Part shown: piece by piece, positions 24,959 through 31,803 of the stretch | Layout of the letters: every line of letters starts with the position of its first letter | How positions within the stretch are numbered: position 1 is the first letter of the stretch | DNA from: Spirochaetaceae bacterium | Lineage (GTDB): Bacteria > Spirochaetota > Spirochaetia > Treponematales > Treponemataceae | Assembly (NCBI GenBank): GCA_017416145.1 | Contig: JAFQDD010000020.1 | Span: forward strand, 25,447 to 89,446 | Length of the DNA stretch: 64,000 nt | Reading direction: 5' to 3' | The notes under the pieces: generated by a model | What the model saw: the letters and a program-made list of their open reading frames with translations, nothing else | Databases searched by the model: none | Told to the model about the DNA's origin: nothing | Position numbers and translations under genes: made by a program

Positions 24959-25981
24959 TTGGCTCAAAAACGGAAATATAAAAGAGTTGAAAAAAATATA
25001 GCAAAAAATGTGCTTGGAGCTTTTGGTCATTTTTTCAAAATGATTGGTCGCTTTTTTGCAGGTATTTTTCGGGCTGGGGATAGAAAACTTACAATAATGA
25101 TTGTTCCCCATTCCCAAAGCAAAGTTGTAAATATTCAGACAAATCTATTTTCATTGATTTTAGGTTTTATCTTAATTGCAGGAATTGTTGGTTCTTTCTT
25201 TTTCTTTAATACAAAGGCAGCAGGTTCTAGTTCAGAAATTGCTCGACTTATGGAAGAAAACAGACAAACTCTTGCTAGTTTGGATGAACTTCGTACAGAA
25301 AACAACAATCTTTTACAAGTTGCAAAGAGATTTCAAGATACTTTGTCAGAATCCCTTTCTTTGATGGGAATTGCTCAATCAACTTCTACATCTAGTGGAA
25401 CATCTCAATCTAGTGATTTATCTTCACTATTTGATATGCAAGAACTTGCAAAAGGGTCTGTTCGAGAAATTGTTGATGTAAGACAACTAAGTTCTTATTT
25501 GGAAGGTGCAATTCAGCCTGTAGAACAATTAGGAAAGTTGTTTGAATCTCAGGGAGCTTTATTCTCAGATATTCCTAGTGTTTGGCCGTTAAAAGGTGGA
25601 ATTGGACACGTTTCAATGGCTTTTGGACAGAATGTTCACCCAATCACAGGAAAATGGTACATTCACAAAGGTATGGACTTTTCTACATGGCGTTCTGGAG
25701 ACCCAATTATTGCTACAGCAAATGGTCGTGTAGTTACAGCTGCCTTTGACCCAAGTTACGGTTTTAATGTTATTATCCAGCATAAATATGGATATTACAC
25801 AAGATATGCACATATGAGCCGATTTAATGTGCAAAAAGGACAGTCAGTTTCTCAGGGAGAAATTATCGGTTATGTTGGAAATACTGGTGTTACAACAGGT
25901 GCCCACCTTCACTACGAAGTGCATATTGGGTCAGAAGTTGTAGATCCAGCTAAATATATTAGTGTAAAACTTTCAAAGTAG
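24959..25981 (+). CDS. M23 (LytM) peptidoglycan endopeptidase, membrane-anchored
   Basis: This cell-wall hydrolase is 340 aa: a basic cytosolic N-terminus, one TM helix (about residues 62-84), a coiled coil (about 90-125), a Ser/Thr linker, then the LytM domain. Zn ligands are in 'HKGMDFSTW' (His, Asp) and 'GAHLHYEV' (His); 'YAHMSRFNV' supplies another catalytic His, so the protease is expected to be active. Translation appears to start at TTG 24959, 6 nt after GGAGA; no ATG in this frame is placed as well. It is followed 8 bp later by the bactofilin gene, a pairing known to control cell shape. Confidence 0.92.
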   Translation: MAQKRKYKRVEKNIAKNVLGAFGHFFKMIGRFFAGIFRAGDRKLTIMIVPHSQSKVVNIQTNLFSLILGFILIAGIVGSFFFFNTKAAGSSSEIARLMEENRQTLASLDELRTENNNLLQVAKRFQDTLSESLSLMGIAQSTSTSSGTSQSSDLSSLFDMQELAKGSVREIVDVRQLSSYLEGAIQPVEQLGKLFESQGALFSDIPSVWPLKGGIGHVSMAFGQNVHPITGKWYIHKGMDFSTWRSGDPIIATANGRVVTAAFDPSYGFNVIIQHKYGYYTRYAHMSRFNVQKGQSVSQGEIIGYVGNTGVTTGAHLHYEVHIGSEVVDPAKYISVKLSK

Positions 25982-25989
25982 TAGGAAAA

Positions 25990-26415
25990 ATGGCTTTATT
26001 GGCAGATGATATTTCGATAAACACAGTTGTGGGAGCAGGTACTAAGGTTTCTGGAGATTTGAGTATTGCAGGACTTGTTCGCATCGACGGTGATATAGAC
26101 GGCAACTTAGAAACAACAGGAAGAATCATTATTGGGGAAAAGGCTCGTATTCACGGAAATGTTACAGCAAAGGCTGCTGTTATTGGTGGTATTGTGGAAG
26201 GTGATGTTTATGCACCAGAAGGAATCCAGCTTTTTGCAACTTCCTCTGTTTATGGGGATGTTATTACGAAAAAGATTTCTGTTGCAGAAAACAGTCTAAT
26301 TCACGGAATGTGTATCGCTATAAAAGATACTGAGCAATTTATGAAAGATACAGAAGATTGGAAAAATCAAAAGGCAATTTTGGCTAAAGCGGCATTATCT
26401 ACAGGTAATTTGTAA
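25990..26415 (+). CDS. Bactofilin, polymer-forming cytoskeletal protein
   Basis: This 141-aa protein has a right-handed beta-helix core of about 100 residues: 'INTVVGAGTKVSGDLSIAGL', 'RIDGDIDGNLETTGRIIIG', 'ARIHGNVTAKAAVIGGIV'. Short N- and C-terminal tails flank it. Bactofilins form filaments without nucleotide and recruit M23 peptidases at curved or septal sites; in helical bacteria (Helicobacter CcmA) they set helical shape. Its position directly after an M23 gene and coupled to YaaR (TAATG) supports a role in cell shape. Confidence 0.95.
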   Translation: MALLADDISINTVVGAGTKVSGDLSIAGLVRIDGDIDGNLETTGRIIIGEKARIHGNVTAKAAVIGGIVEGDVYAPEGIQLFATSSVYGDVITKKISVAENSLIHGMCIAIKDTEQFMKDTEDWKNQKAILAKAALSTGNL

Positions 26416-26942
26416 TGGCTGGTATAGATTCTTTTAATCCCCTTTTGTATTCCCAATCAGCTGCTGCCTTAGAAGCGGCGAAAAAGAGCAAAAAGGAAGA
26501 AGAACAAAAGAAAACTGAAAAAACTAAAACACGATTTGCAGATTTGTTGCACAAAGCAGAAGAAATACCTGCAACGGATCCAGATTTACCAATAGAAATT
26601 GCTTCGATGGAGATTGATGAAGCAGTTGCTTTTTTGATGGATGAAGTGACTATGGCGGGAGAAGAATTAAAAAACAGCCCTTTGCCAGAGTGTTATGAGG
26701 CATATAAAAAAAAGATTACCCAGTTTTTACATTTTGTGGAGAAAAATACTTATGATATAGAAAATCAAGTAGGTATTCGTTCCCCAAGATTTAAAAATCG
26801 GAAAAAATATACTATAGTTACAGTTGTAAATGAAAAGTTAGAGCAGCTAGCAAGAGATATTATGTTTATTCAATCAAGTCAAATATCAATGTTAGCAAAA
26901 ATTGAAGAAATAAAAGGTCTTTTAGTAGATTTATTATCCTAA
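26415..26942 (+). CDS. YaaR family (DUF327) protein
   Basis: This 175-aa helical protein has a Lys/Glu-rich coiled coil (about 20-45) and the DUF327 core: 'FLHFVEKNTYDIENQVG' and a C-terminal helix 'EKLEQLARDIMFIQSSQISM'. Its neighbour is PSP1/YaaT, as in the yaaQ-yaaR-holB-yaaT cluster of Firmicutes, so the pair has stayed together. The function is unknown. Start and stop overlap the neighbours by one base each, giving tight coupling. Confidence 0.85.
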   Translation: MAGIDSFNPLLYSQSAAALEAAKKSKKEEEQKKTEKTKTRFADLLHKAEEIPATDPDLPIEIASMEIDEAVAFLMDEVTMAGEELKNSPLPECYEAYKKKITQFLHFVEKNTYDIENQVGIRSPRFKNRKKYTIVTVVNEKLEQLARDIMFIQSSQISMLAKIEEIKGLLVDLLS

Positions 26943-27886
26943 TGACAGAAATGGAGTGTTGGAAAAAGATGAGTGGAGTTTTTGAAAAAGATATAGATCA
27001 AATTGATATTTCAGAATTAGAAGATGATATTGTTGTTGAAGAAGAAGATGCTCATTTTGAATATCCAGATCCTTTATTCAAATTAAAATTAGAATATTCT
27101 AGTGAAGGTGTTTACGCCACAACAACCAATAATCTTGAATTAAATTATGGTGATTATGTAATTATTCCAACTAGATATGGAAAAGATCTTGCCTTGGTAA
27201 TGGGAAAGGTAGCAACTCCAATTGGAATTAAACAAGGTGATATTGTCTACATTGAAAGAAAAGCAACTAAAGAAGATTTGAAAAAAGCAGAAGATTTGAA
27301 ACAAAAAGAAAAAACAGCTTTTGGAATCTTTAAAGAAAAAGTTGAAGCTCATAAACTTGATATGAAACTAATCGCAACTCACTATTTGCTTGAGGAGCAA
27401 AAGGTTTTGTTTTTCTTTAGTGCAGAAAATCGTGTCGACTTTAGAGAACTTGTAAAAGATTTGGTTTCAGTTTTTAAAATGCGAATTGAGTTGCGTCAAA
27501 TCGGGGTTCGGGATGAATCTCGAATTACTGGTGGATTGGGAGTTTGTGGGCGACCTTATTGTTGTCATGCAGTTTCCGACCGACTAAAGCCAGTTTCAAT
27601 TAAAATGGCGAAAGAACAGAATCTTTCGCTTAATTCTATGAAGATTTCTGGACAATGCGGTCGCTTGTTATGCTGTTTGTCTTACGAATATGAGTGGTAT
27701 TCTGAAGCTAGAAAACATCTTCCTTCCGAAGGATTAAAGATTTTCTACGATGGAACCAACTTCAGAATACAAGAAGTGAATCCACTTACAAGAATGGTGA
27801 AAATGTCTGGAGATGATGGACGATTGCTGGAGATTGCAGCTTCTAGATTTGTTCAAAAAGACAATCGTTGGATTATCCGAAACTAA
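26942..27886 (+). CDS. PSP1 C-terminal domain protein (YaaT/RicT-like)
   Basis: This 314-aa protein has an acidic N-terminus and a PSP1 domain ('YGDYVIIPTRYGKDLALVMG' at about 75-95, 'RVDFRELVKDLVSVFKMRIE' at about 165-185). The cysteines in 'GVCGRPYCC' and 'GQCGRLLCC' fit the iron-sulphur sites of RicT/YaaT, which in Bacillus helps RNase Y process mRNA. An internal ATG at 26969 is a possible alternative start; I keep 26942 because it couples to yaaR. A terminator follows within 15 bp. Confidence 0.9.
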   Translation: MTEMECWKKMSGVFEKDIDQIDISELEDDIVVEEEDAHFEYPDPLFKLKLEYSSEGVYATTTNNLELNYGDYVIIPTRYGKDLALVMGKVATPIGIKQGDIVYIERKATKEDLKKAEDLKQKEKTAFGIFKEKVEAHKLDMKLIATHYLLEEQKVLFFFSAENRVDFRELVKDLVSVFKMRIELRQIGVRDESRITGGLGVCGRPYCCHAVSDRLKPVSIKMAKEQNLSLNSMKISGQCGRLLCCLSYEYEWYSEARKHLPSEGLKIFYDGTNFRIQEVNPLTRMVKMSGDDGRLLEIAASRFVQKDNRWIIRN

Positions 27887-27900
27887 ATATTTGTGTAATG

Positions 27901-27940
27901 AAAGAGCAATCTGTGTGATGGCAGGTTGCTCTTTTTGTTT
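27901..27940 (+). terminator. Intrinsic terminator after the PSP1 gene
   Basis: AGAGCAA (27903-27909) pairs with TTGCTCT (27926-27932), followed by a T run broken by one G. It lies between convergent genes, 15 bp after the PSP1 stop. Confidence 0.75.
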
Positions 27941-27946
27941 TAAAGA

Positions 27947-28372
27947 CTAAGTCCGTCTTGAAAGTTCTGTTAATTTATCTCTCAAAATCAAAAGTCTTGA
28001 ACGAAGTTCTCTGATTTGTTCCATACTTGTCATAATTTTTGATTGCATATAAACATCAGCCAAGATTCCATCAAAAACGAAATCAGCAAAGGTGGAAAAG
28101 GAGGCAGTATTCATAGAAAAATCGGTTGGAATTACAACTTCTTTTAATTCTCGCTGCAAATCGTGTAAAAGATAGTTTATTCTGTTCATAATATCACTTG
28201 CAGCACCTAATTTTGAGTGTTTGATTAAATCGGTGATAAAACCACCACCCAAAATATCAAAAAATCCCCAATTTCTAGCACTTCTAAATTTATTTTCAGC
28301 TTCGTCAATTAGAGGAAGAATTTGATTGATAATAATTTGTACATCATTTATTTCTTTTAGATTATTTGTCAT
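27947..28372 (-). CDS. Conserved helical protein of unknown function
   Basis: This 141-aa cytosolic protein is predicted to be nearly all helix. 'WGFFDILGGGFITDLIKHSK' at about 35-55 is a Gly-rich turn between helices, and the C-terminus is a basic helix ('RELRSRLLILRDKLTEL'). I do not recognise a named family; similar small proteins occur in Firmicutes, but this is recollection. It is alone on the minus strand and convergent with the PSP1 operon. A TATAAA box ends 8 nt before the ATG, with no Shine-Dalgarno. Confidence 0.65.
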   Translation of the reverse strand: MTNNLKEINDVQIIINQILPLIDEAENKFRSARNWGFFDILGGGFITDLIKHSKLGAASDIMNRINYLLHDLQRELKEVVIPTDFSMNTASFSTFADFVFDGILADVYMQSKIMTSMEQIRELRSRLLILRDKLTELSRRT

Positions 28373-28521
28373 AAAAAAACTTTATAATGATTTTTGTTTT
28401 TTTACAAGAGAAAAGTCTTTTGGATATTGATTTTGTGAGAAATTTGTAAATAAAACATTTTTTGCTGGACGATAAAAAAATTTACTAATAAAATATTAAC
28501 ATAACGACAGGAGAGGATTTT

Positions 28522-29232
28522 ATGATTCGAGTTGTTTTATTTGATTTTGATGGTGTAATTATTGATTCAAGTAAGGATATTGCAGCCGCAGTAAACAAAA
28601 CATTTTCTCATTTTGGATATGGGGAACTTTCAGAAACTGAAATCATAAAGCACGTTGGGCACGGTGCTGAACATCTTCTTGCATGTTGTTTAAATGATAT
28701 TTGCATTAAAAATCACAAATCCTTTAATCCAGAAGTTTTGCCAGAAATCAAAAAATGGTACATAGATTATTATAATTCCCACGCTGTTGTAGATACAGAA
28801 ATTTATCCTGGAGTTATGGAACTTTTGTATCAACTTAGCCTAGAGGATATTCGTATGGGAATTGTTTCCAATAAGCCAATCAAAGTTACAGAAACCATTT
28901 TGGAACATTTTGATATTATTGATTATTTTGATGTAATGGTTGGACCAGAGTTGATAAAAGAAATAAAACCTGCTCCAGATGGCATAAAACTTGCTGTAGA
29001 TACCATAAATAAATGGATAACTGCCATTGGAGAATCTGAAATTACTCCAAATCAGGTTTTGATGGTGGGAGATTCTGGGGTGGATGTAAAAGCTGCAAAA
29101 AACTTTGGAGCATTTAGTTGTGGAGTTTTGGGTGGAATTGGCAATCCAGAAGGTGTAAGAGCAGAAAACCCAACTTTTTTGGTAAATACGTTAGCAGAAT
29201 TTTCAATGGATGATATTAAGCGAATCTTTTAG
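28522..29232 (+). CDS. gph: HAD hydrolase, phosphoglycolate phosphatase type
   Basis: This 236-aa HAD-IA phosphatase has motif I 'FDFDGVIIDSS' (two catalytic Asp), a helical cap, motif II 'GIVSNKP', Lys in 'EIKPAPDG' and motif IV 'MVGDSGVDVKAAKNFG'. The fold and length fit phosphoglycolate phosphatase; substrate is not certain. GGAGAGG lies just before the ATG. The last 30 codons are partly repeated at 30795-30887 directly before pyrF, suggesting that gph and pyrF were once adjacent and were separated by the insertion of the lipoprotein block. Confidence 0.88.
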   Translation: MIRVVLFDFDGVIIDSSKDIAAAVNKTFSHFGYGELSETEIIKHVGHGAEHLLACCLNDICIKNHKSFNPEVLPEIKKWYIDYYNSHAVVDTEIYPGVMELLYQLSLEDIRMGIVSNKPIKVTETILEHFDIIDYFDVMVGPELIKEIKPAPDGIKLAVDTINKWITAIGESEITPNQVLMVGDSGVDVKAAKNFGAFSCGVLGGIGNPEGVRAENPTFLVNTLAEFSMDDIKRIF

Positions 29233-29348
29233 TTTGTATTTGCAGAAAATAGTTCTGGGAGAGTGTCGTTTATGTAAACATTTGCAACACTACAATATTT
29301 TCCACGGCCTTCTCTTTCTATCAGATGTTCACAACAAAAAGCTTTCAT
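29229..29348 (-). CDS. Candidate 39-aa Cys-containing small protein
   Basis: A complete small reading frame encodes 39 residues beginning MKAFCCEHLIEREGRGKYC and ending LFSANTN. The amino-acid mix is protein-like, with three Cys and one His near the N-terminus that could bind metal. Codon choice looks like the neighbours. The frame starts 47 bp after the stop of lipoprotein 1 on the same strand and overlaps the end of gph by 4 bp on the other strand. It has no Shine-Dalgarno; an AT-rich TATAAT-like stretch is immediately upstream. Homology was not tested. Confidence 0.4.
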   Translation of the reverse strand: MKAFCCEHLIEREGRGKYCSVANVYINDTLPELFSANTN

Positions 29349-29394
29349 TATAATTATAAAAAAAAGAAAAATAATTATACTTTTTTTAGCACTC

Positions 29395-29865
29395 CTACAA
29401 TATTAGTTGTAATTCGTATGTAAATATAGCTGATAGACGAGAACCATTTTCTGAAAATAATTCAAATGGAATTTGTTCTAATTTGTTGTCATTTGTTTTT
29501 AGTTTATTTAAATAGACCTCACCATTATATATTTTGCCGTCTATATCAACAACAAAAGAGAGAGTTATATTTGTATGGTCATCAATTCTGTTATCTGCAG
29601 GAACATAAAAAACGCTACATATATTTCTATTGATGATATTATTTTTTTCTAAATATTGTAATTTTTCCTTGTCAATTACATGCATACACTCGGTAAAATC
29701 TGAAATTTCTAGCTTTTCTGATTTACAATAAACTTTAACATCACTATCTTCCAAGTTATTAAGTACTAAATAAGTGGTAAAAATATTTTTTATGCACATA
29801 AATTCACATCCCAAAAACAAAAAGGGAAACAATAATAACATTGCAAATAAGTAACTTTTTTTCAT
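29395..29865 (-). CDS. Putative lipoprotein, paralogue 1
   Basis: This 156-aa protein has a lipoprotein signal (MKKSYLFAMLLLFPFLFLGC, lipobox FLGC at Cys20). It is nearly identical in the signal region to the gene at 30064-30546, but the mature parts have diverged strongly; both keep 'VYCKSEKLEIS'/'LYCKSEKIGIA' and end with 'SIFTYxxxxxL/I'-like strands. No family is recognised; surface exposure is plausible. The start follows GGAG within AGATCTCC (reverse strand). The pattern of conserved leader and diverged mature part is typical of a duplicated antigen or adhesin family. Confidence 0.75.
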   Translation of the reverse strand: MKKSYLFAMLLLFPFLFLGCEFMCIKNIFTTYLVLNNLEDSDVKVYCKSEKLEISDFTECMHVIDKEKLQYLEKNNIINRNICSVFYVPADNRIDDHTNITLSFVVDIDGKIYNGEVYLNKLKTNDNKLEQIPFELFSENGSRLSAIFTYELQLIL

Positions 29866-30062
29866 TTTTTAGATCTCCATAATTAATTTGAATAGTGAAT
29901 CATCAACAACATTTACTTCGACATTTTCATATAGTTCGATTATTGTTTCAACATAAGTCAGCAGGATTTCCTAGGGGGAATTCTTCAATCACAACAGCAT
30001 TTCCTGCAGAAACAATTAGATAAAACAATTAATATAGCAATTATGAAATACTTATTTTTCAT
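29866..30062 (-). pseudogene. Decayed small exported-protein gene between the two lipoprotein genes
   Basis: Reading leftwards, an ATG at 30062 after AAGGAGT begins MKNKYFIIAILIVLSNC, a signal-like start. The frame then breaks: the continuation in the next frame reads AGNAVVIEEFPLGNPADL and, after a 5-bp loss relative to the copy at 30547-30660, VETIIELYENVEVNVVDDSL. At least three frame disruptions are seen, so no full product is made. It overlaps the ribosome-binding region of lipoprotein 1. Confidence 0.65.
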
Positions 30063-30063
30063 A

Positions 30064-30546
30064 TTAAATACTCCTTGAAAAAATGTAAGTAAAGATTGAT
30101 GATACAGAATCACCACTTTTATTTTTTAATATAACAGGTTCAGTAAACAAAGAAACTCGACTTCCATCTTCTCTTAAACTTTTAATATATAATTCAGCAG
30201 TATATTCTTGTCCATCTATTTCAGCTTTAAAAAAAACTGTAACATTGTTTCGATCATATATTTGTAAATCAGAGGGAATCGAAAACAACTTAAAATGATC
30301 ATTGTCATAATGTAATTGATTTTCTATAGCCCAAGAAAGCCAGGTTTCATCTAAAATTTCTTCACAATTTTCTAATGATGCTATCCCTATTTTTTCTGAT
30401 TTGCAGTAAAGTTTTATGTTAGAATCATTAGGATTATCTATCACCAAAAATGTGTTTTCAAGCGACATAACACCAAAATTTCCATCACATCCCAAAAACA
30501 AAAAGGAAAACAATAATAACATTGCAAATAAGTAACTTTTTTTCAT
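30064..30546 (-). CDS. Putative lipoprotein, paralogue 2
   Basis: This 160-aa protein has the same lipoprotein signal as paralogue 1 (one change, Ser for Pro) and lipobox FLGC. The mature part contains 'LYCKSEKIGIASLENCEEIL' and 'AEIDGQEYTAELYIKSL'. It is the first complete gene of the block and has its own promoter (TTGACA-17 bp-TACAAT at 30755-30727, leftward). Its stop is one base before the start of the decayed small gene. Unit order is small gene fragment, lipoprotein, small gene, lipoprotein, i.e. a tandem duplication of about 680 bp. Confidence 0.75.
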   Translation of the reverse strand: MKKSYLFAMLLLFSFLFLGCDGNFGVMSLENTFLVIDNPNDSNIKLYCKSEKIGIASLENCEEILDETWLSWAIENQLHYDNDHFKLFSIPSDLQIYDRNNVTVFFKAEIDGQEYTAELYIKSLREDGSRVSLFTEPVILKNKSGDSVSSIFTYIFSRSI

Positions 30547-30660
30547 TTCTTAGATCTCCATAATTAATTTGGAATAGTGAATCATCAACAACATTTACTT
30601 CGACATTTTCATATAGTTCGATTATTGTTTCAACAGAACTTAAGTCAGCAGGATTTCCTA
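30547..30660 (-). pseudogene. Truncated 3' copy of the small exported-protein gene
   Basis: The sequence is about 90% like 29866-29975 and stays open as NPADLSSVETIIELYENVEV and onwards to QINYGDLRNEKK, but the N-terminal half is missing. Homology to the other copy stops abruptly near 30660, which marks the right edge of the duplicated unit. The rest of 30661-30790 is very AT-rich and holds the leftward promoter. Confidence 0.6.
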
Positions 30661-30726
30661 TTTACATCTAAAGATAATTTAGAAGCCTCACTTCTAATTC
30701 GAGAATGTTTTTTTTGATAATGTAAA

Positions 30727-30755
30727 ATTGTAAAGATAATGTTATTTTTTGTCAA
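30727..30755 (-). promoter_or_regulatory. Leftward promoter of the lipoprotein block
   Basis: On the minus strand TTGACA (30755-30750), a 17-bp spacer and TACAAT (30732-30727) form a near-consensus promoter. Transcription would start near 30720 and run through the truncated small gene into lipoprotein 2. Confidence 0.75.
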
Positions 30756-30794
30756 CATAATTATATATTTTGTCATTTTGAAATATTAAAAATT

Positions 30795-30887
30795 TTTGGA
30801 AATCCAGAAGGTGTAAGAGCAGAAAACCCAACTTTTTTAGTAAAAACGATGACCGAATTAAAGATTTCTGATATACTCAAATTATGA
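30795..30887 (+). pseudogene. Duplicated 3' end of gph next to pyrF
   Basis: The stretch 30801-30838 is identical over 38 bp to 29143-29180 inside gph, and stays in frame for NPEGVRAENPTFLV and on to a TGA. The last 13 codons differ (KTMTELKISDILKL against NTLAEFSMDDIKRIF). Its TGA overlaps the pyrF ATG (ATGA), which looks like a native operon junction. It has no start and is a gene remnant. Confidence 0.75.
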
Positions 30888-31792
30888 GTAGAAACACTGC
30901 AATGAGTCGGCTTCAGGACGCATGCCGTAAAAATGGTCCACTTTGTATTGGTTTGGACACAGATCCATCTTATCTTCCAGAATCTGTAATTGCTAAATAT
31001 CCTTCAAAGGAAGAGGCTGTTTTGGCATATAACAAGGGAATTGTTGACGCTGCCTCACAATACGCAGGTTGTTATAAAGTTCAAATTGCTTATTACGAAG
31101 CAATGGGCTTAAAGGGAATGGAAGTTTTTGCCAAAACAGTTCAGTATATTCGCTCAAAAAACATTCCAGTAATTTCTGATGTTAAGCGTGGTGATATTGC
31201 AGATACAGCCAAAGCTTATGCAAAAGCTCACTTCCAAGGTGATTTTGAAACTGATATTATCACAATCAATCCATATATGGGATTTGACACTCTAGAACCT
31301 TTTATGAGCTTTTTTCCAGAAAAAGGTGCATTTGTGCTTTTACGCACTTCAAATCCTGGTATGCAAGACATTGAAAATCAACTACTTTCTAATGGAAAAC
31401 CTGTTCTAAGCCTAGTTGGTGACAAACTTAACCAACTTGCAGAAGAATATGCTTCTTCAAATCCTGGGGAATGTTCTCCTTTTGGTGCTGTTGTTGGTTG
31501 CACAGAAGAAGAAGACGCTCGAAAAATCCGTGATATGTATCCAAATGTTTTCTTTTTGATTCCAGGCTTCGGCGCCCAGGGCGGAAAAGCTAGAATTGCG
31601 GCAACACTTTTAGACAAAGCTGGTGGTGCTGTAAACTCTTCTCGCGGTATCTTAACTGCTTGGAAAAAAGACGAAGACCTTGCCGCAAAACGTGACGCTG
31701 GAACTCTTACAATGGAAGACATTGTTGCTTCAGCCACAAAAGCCGCAAAAGAATCCACAGAAGTTCTACTAGAAGCCAAAAACAGTCTATAA
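30884..31792 (+). CDS. pyrF: Orotidine 5'-phosphate decarboxylase (type 2)
   Basis: PyrF makes UMP from OMP, the last step of de novo pyrimidine synthesis. At 302 aa it is the longer type 2 form. The catalytic Asp-Lys motif is 'SDVKRGDIADTAKAYAKAHF' at about residues 98-117; 'CIGLDTDPSYLP' is at about 20-31 and 'LIPGFGAQGG' near 225 forms the phosphate-binding region. The second Met (30902) is a possible start. It is 11 bp before the pyrK-pyrD fusion, making a pyrimidine operon. Confidence 0.95.
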   Translation: MSRNTAMSRLQDACRKNGPLCIGLDTDPSYLPESVIAKYPSKEEAVLAYNKGIVDAASQYAGCYKVQIAYYEAMGLKGMEVFAKTVQYIRSKNIPVISDVKRGDIADTAKAYAKAHFQGDFETDIITINPYMGFDTLEPFMSFFPEKGAFVLLRTSNPGMQDIENQLLSNGKPVLSLVGDKLNQLAEEYASSNPGECSPFGAVVGCTEEEDARKIRDMYPNVFFLIPGFGAQGGKARIAATLLDKAGGAVNSSRGILTAWKKDEDLAAKRDAGTLTMEDIVASATKAAKESTEVLLEAKNSL

Positions 31793-31803
31793 GGTAAATA
31801 TCA

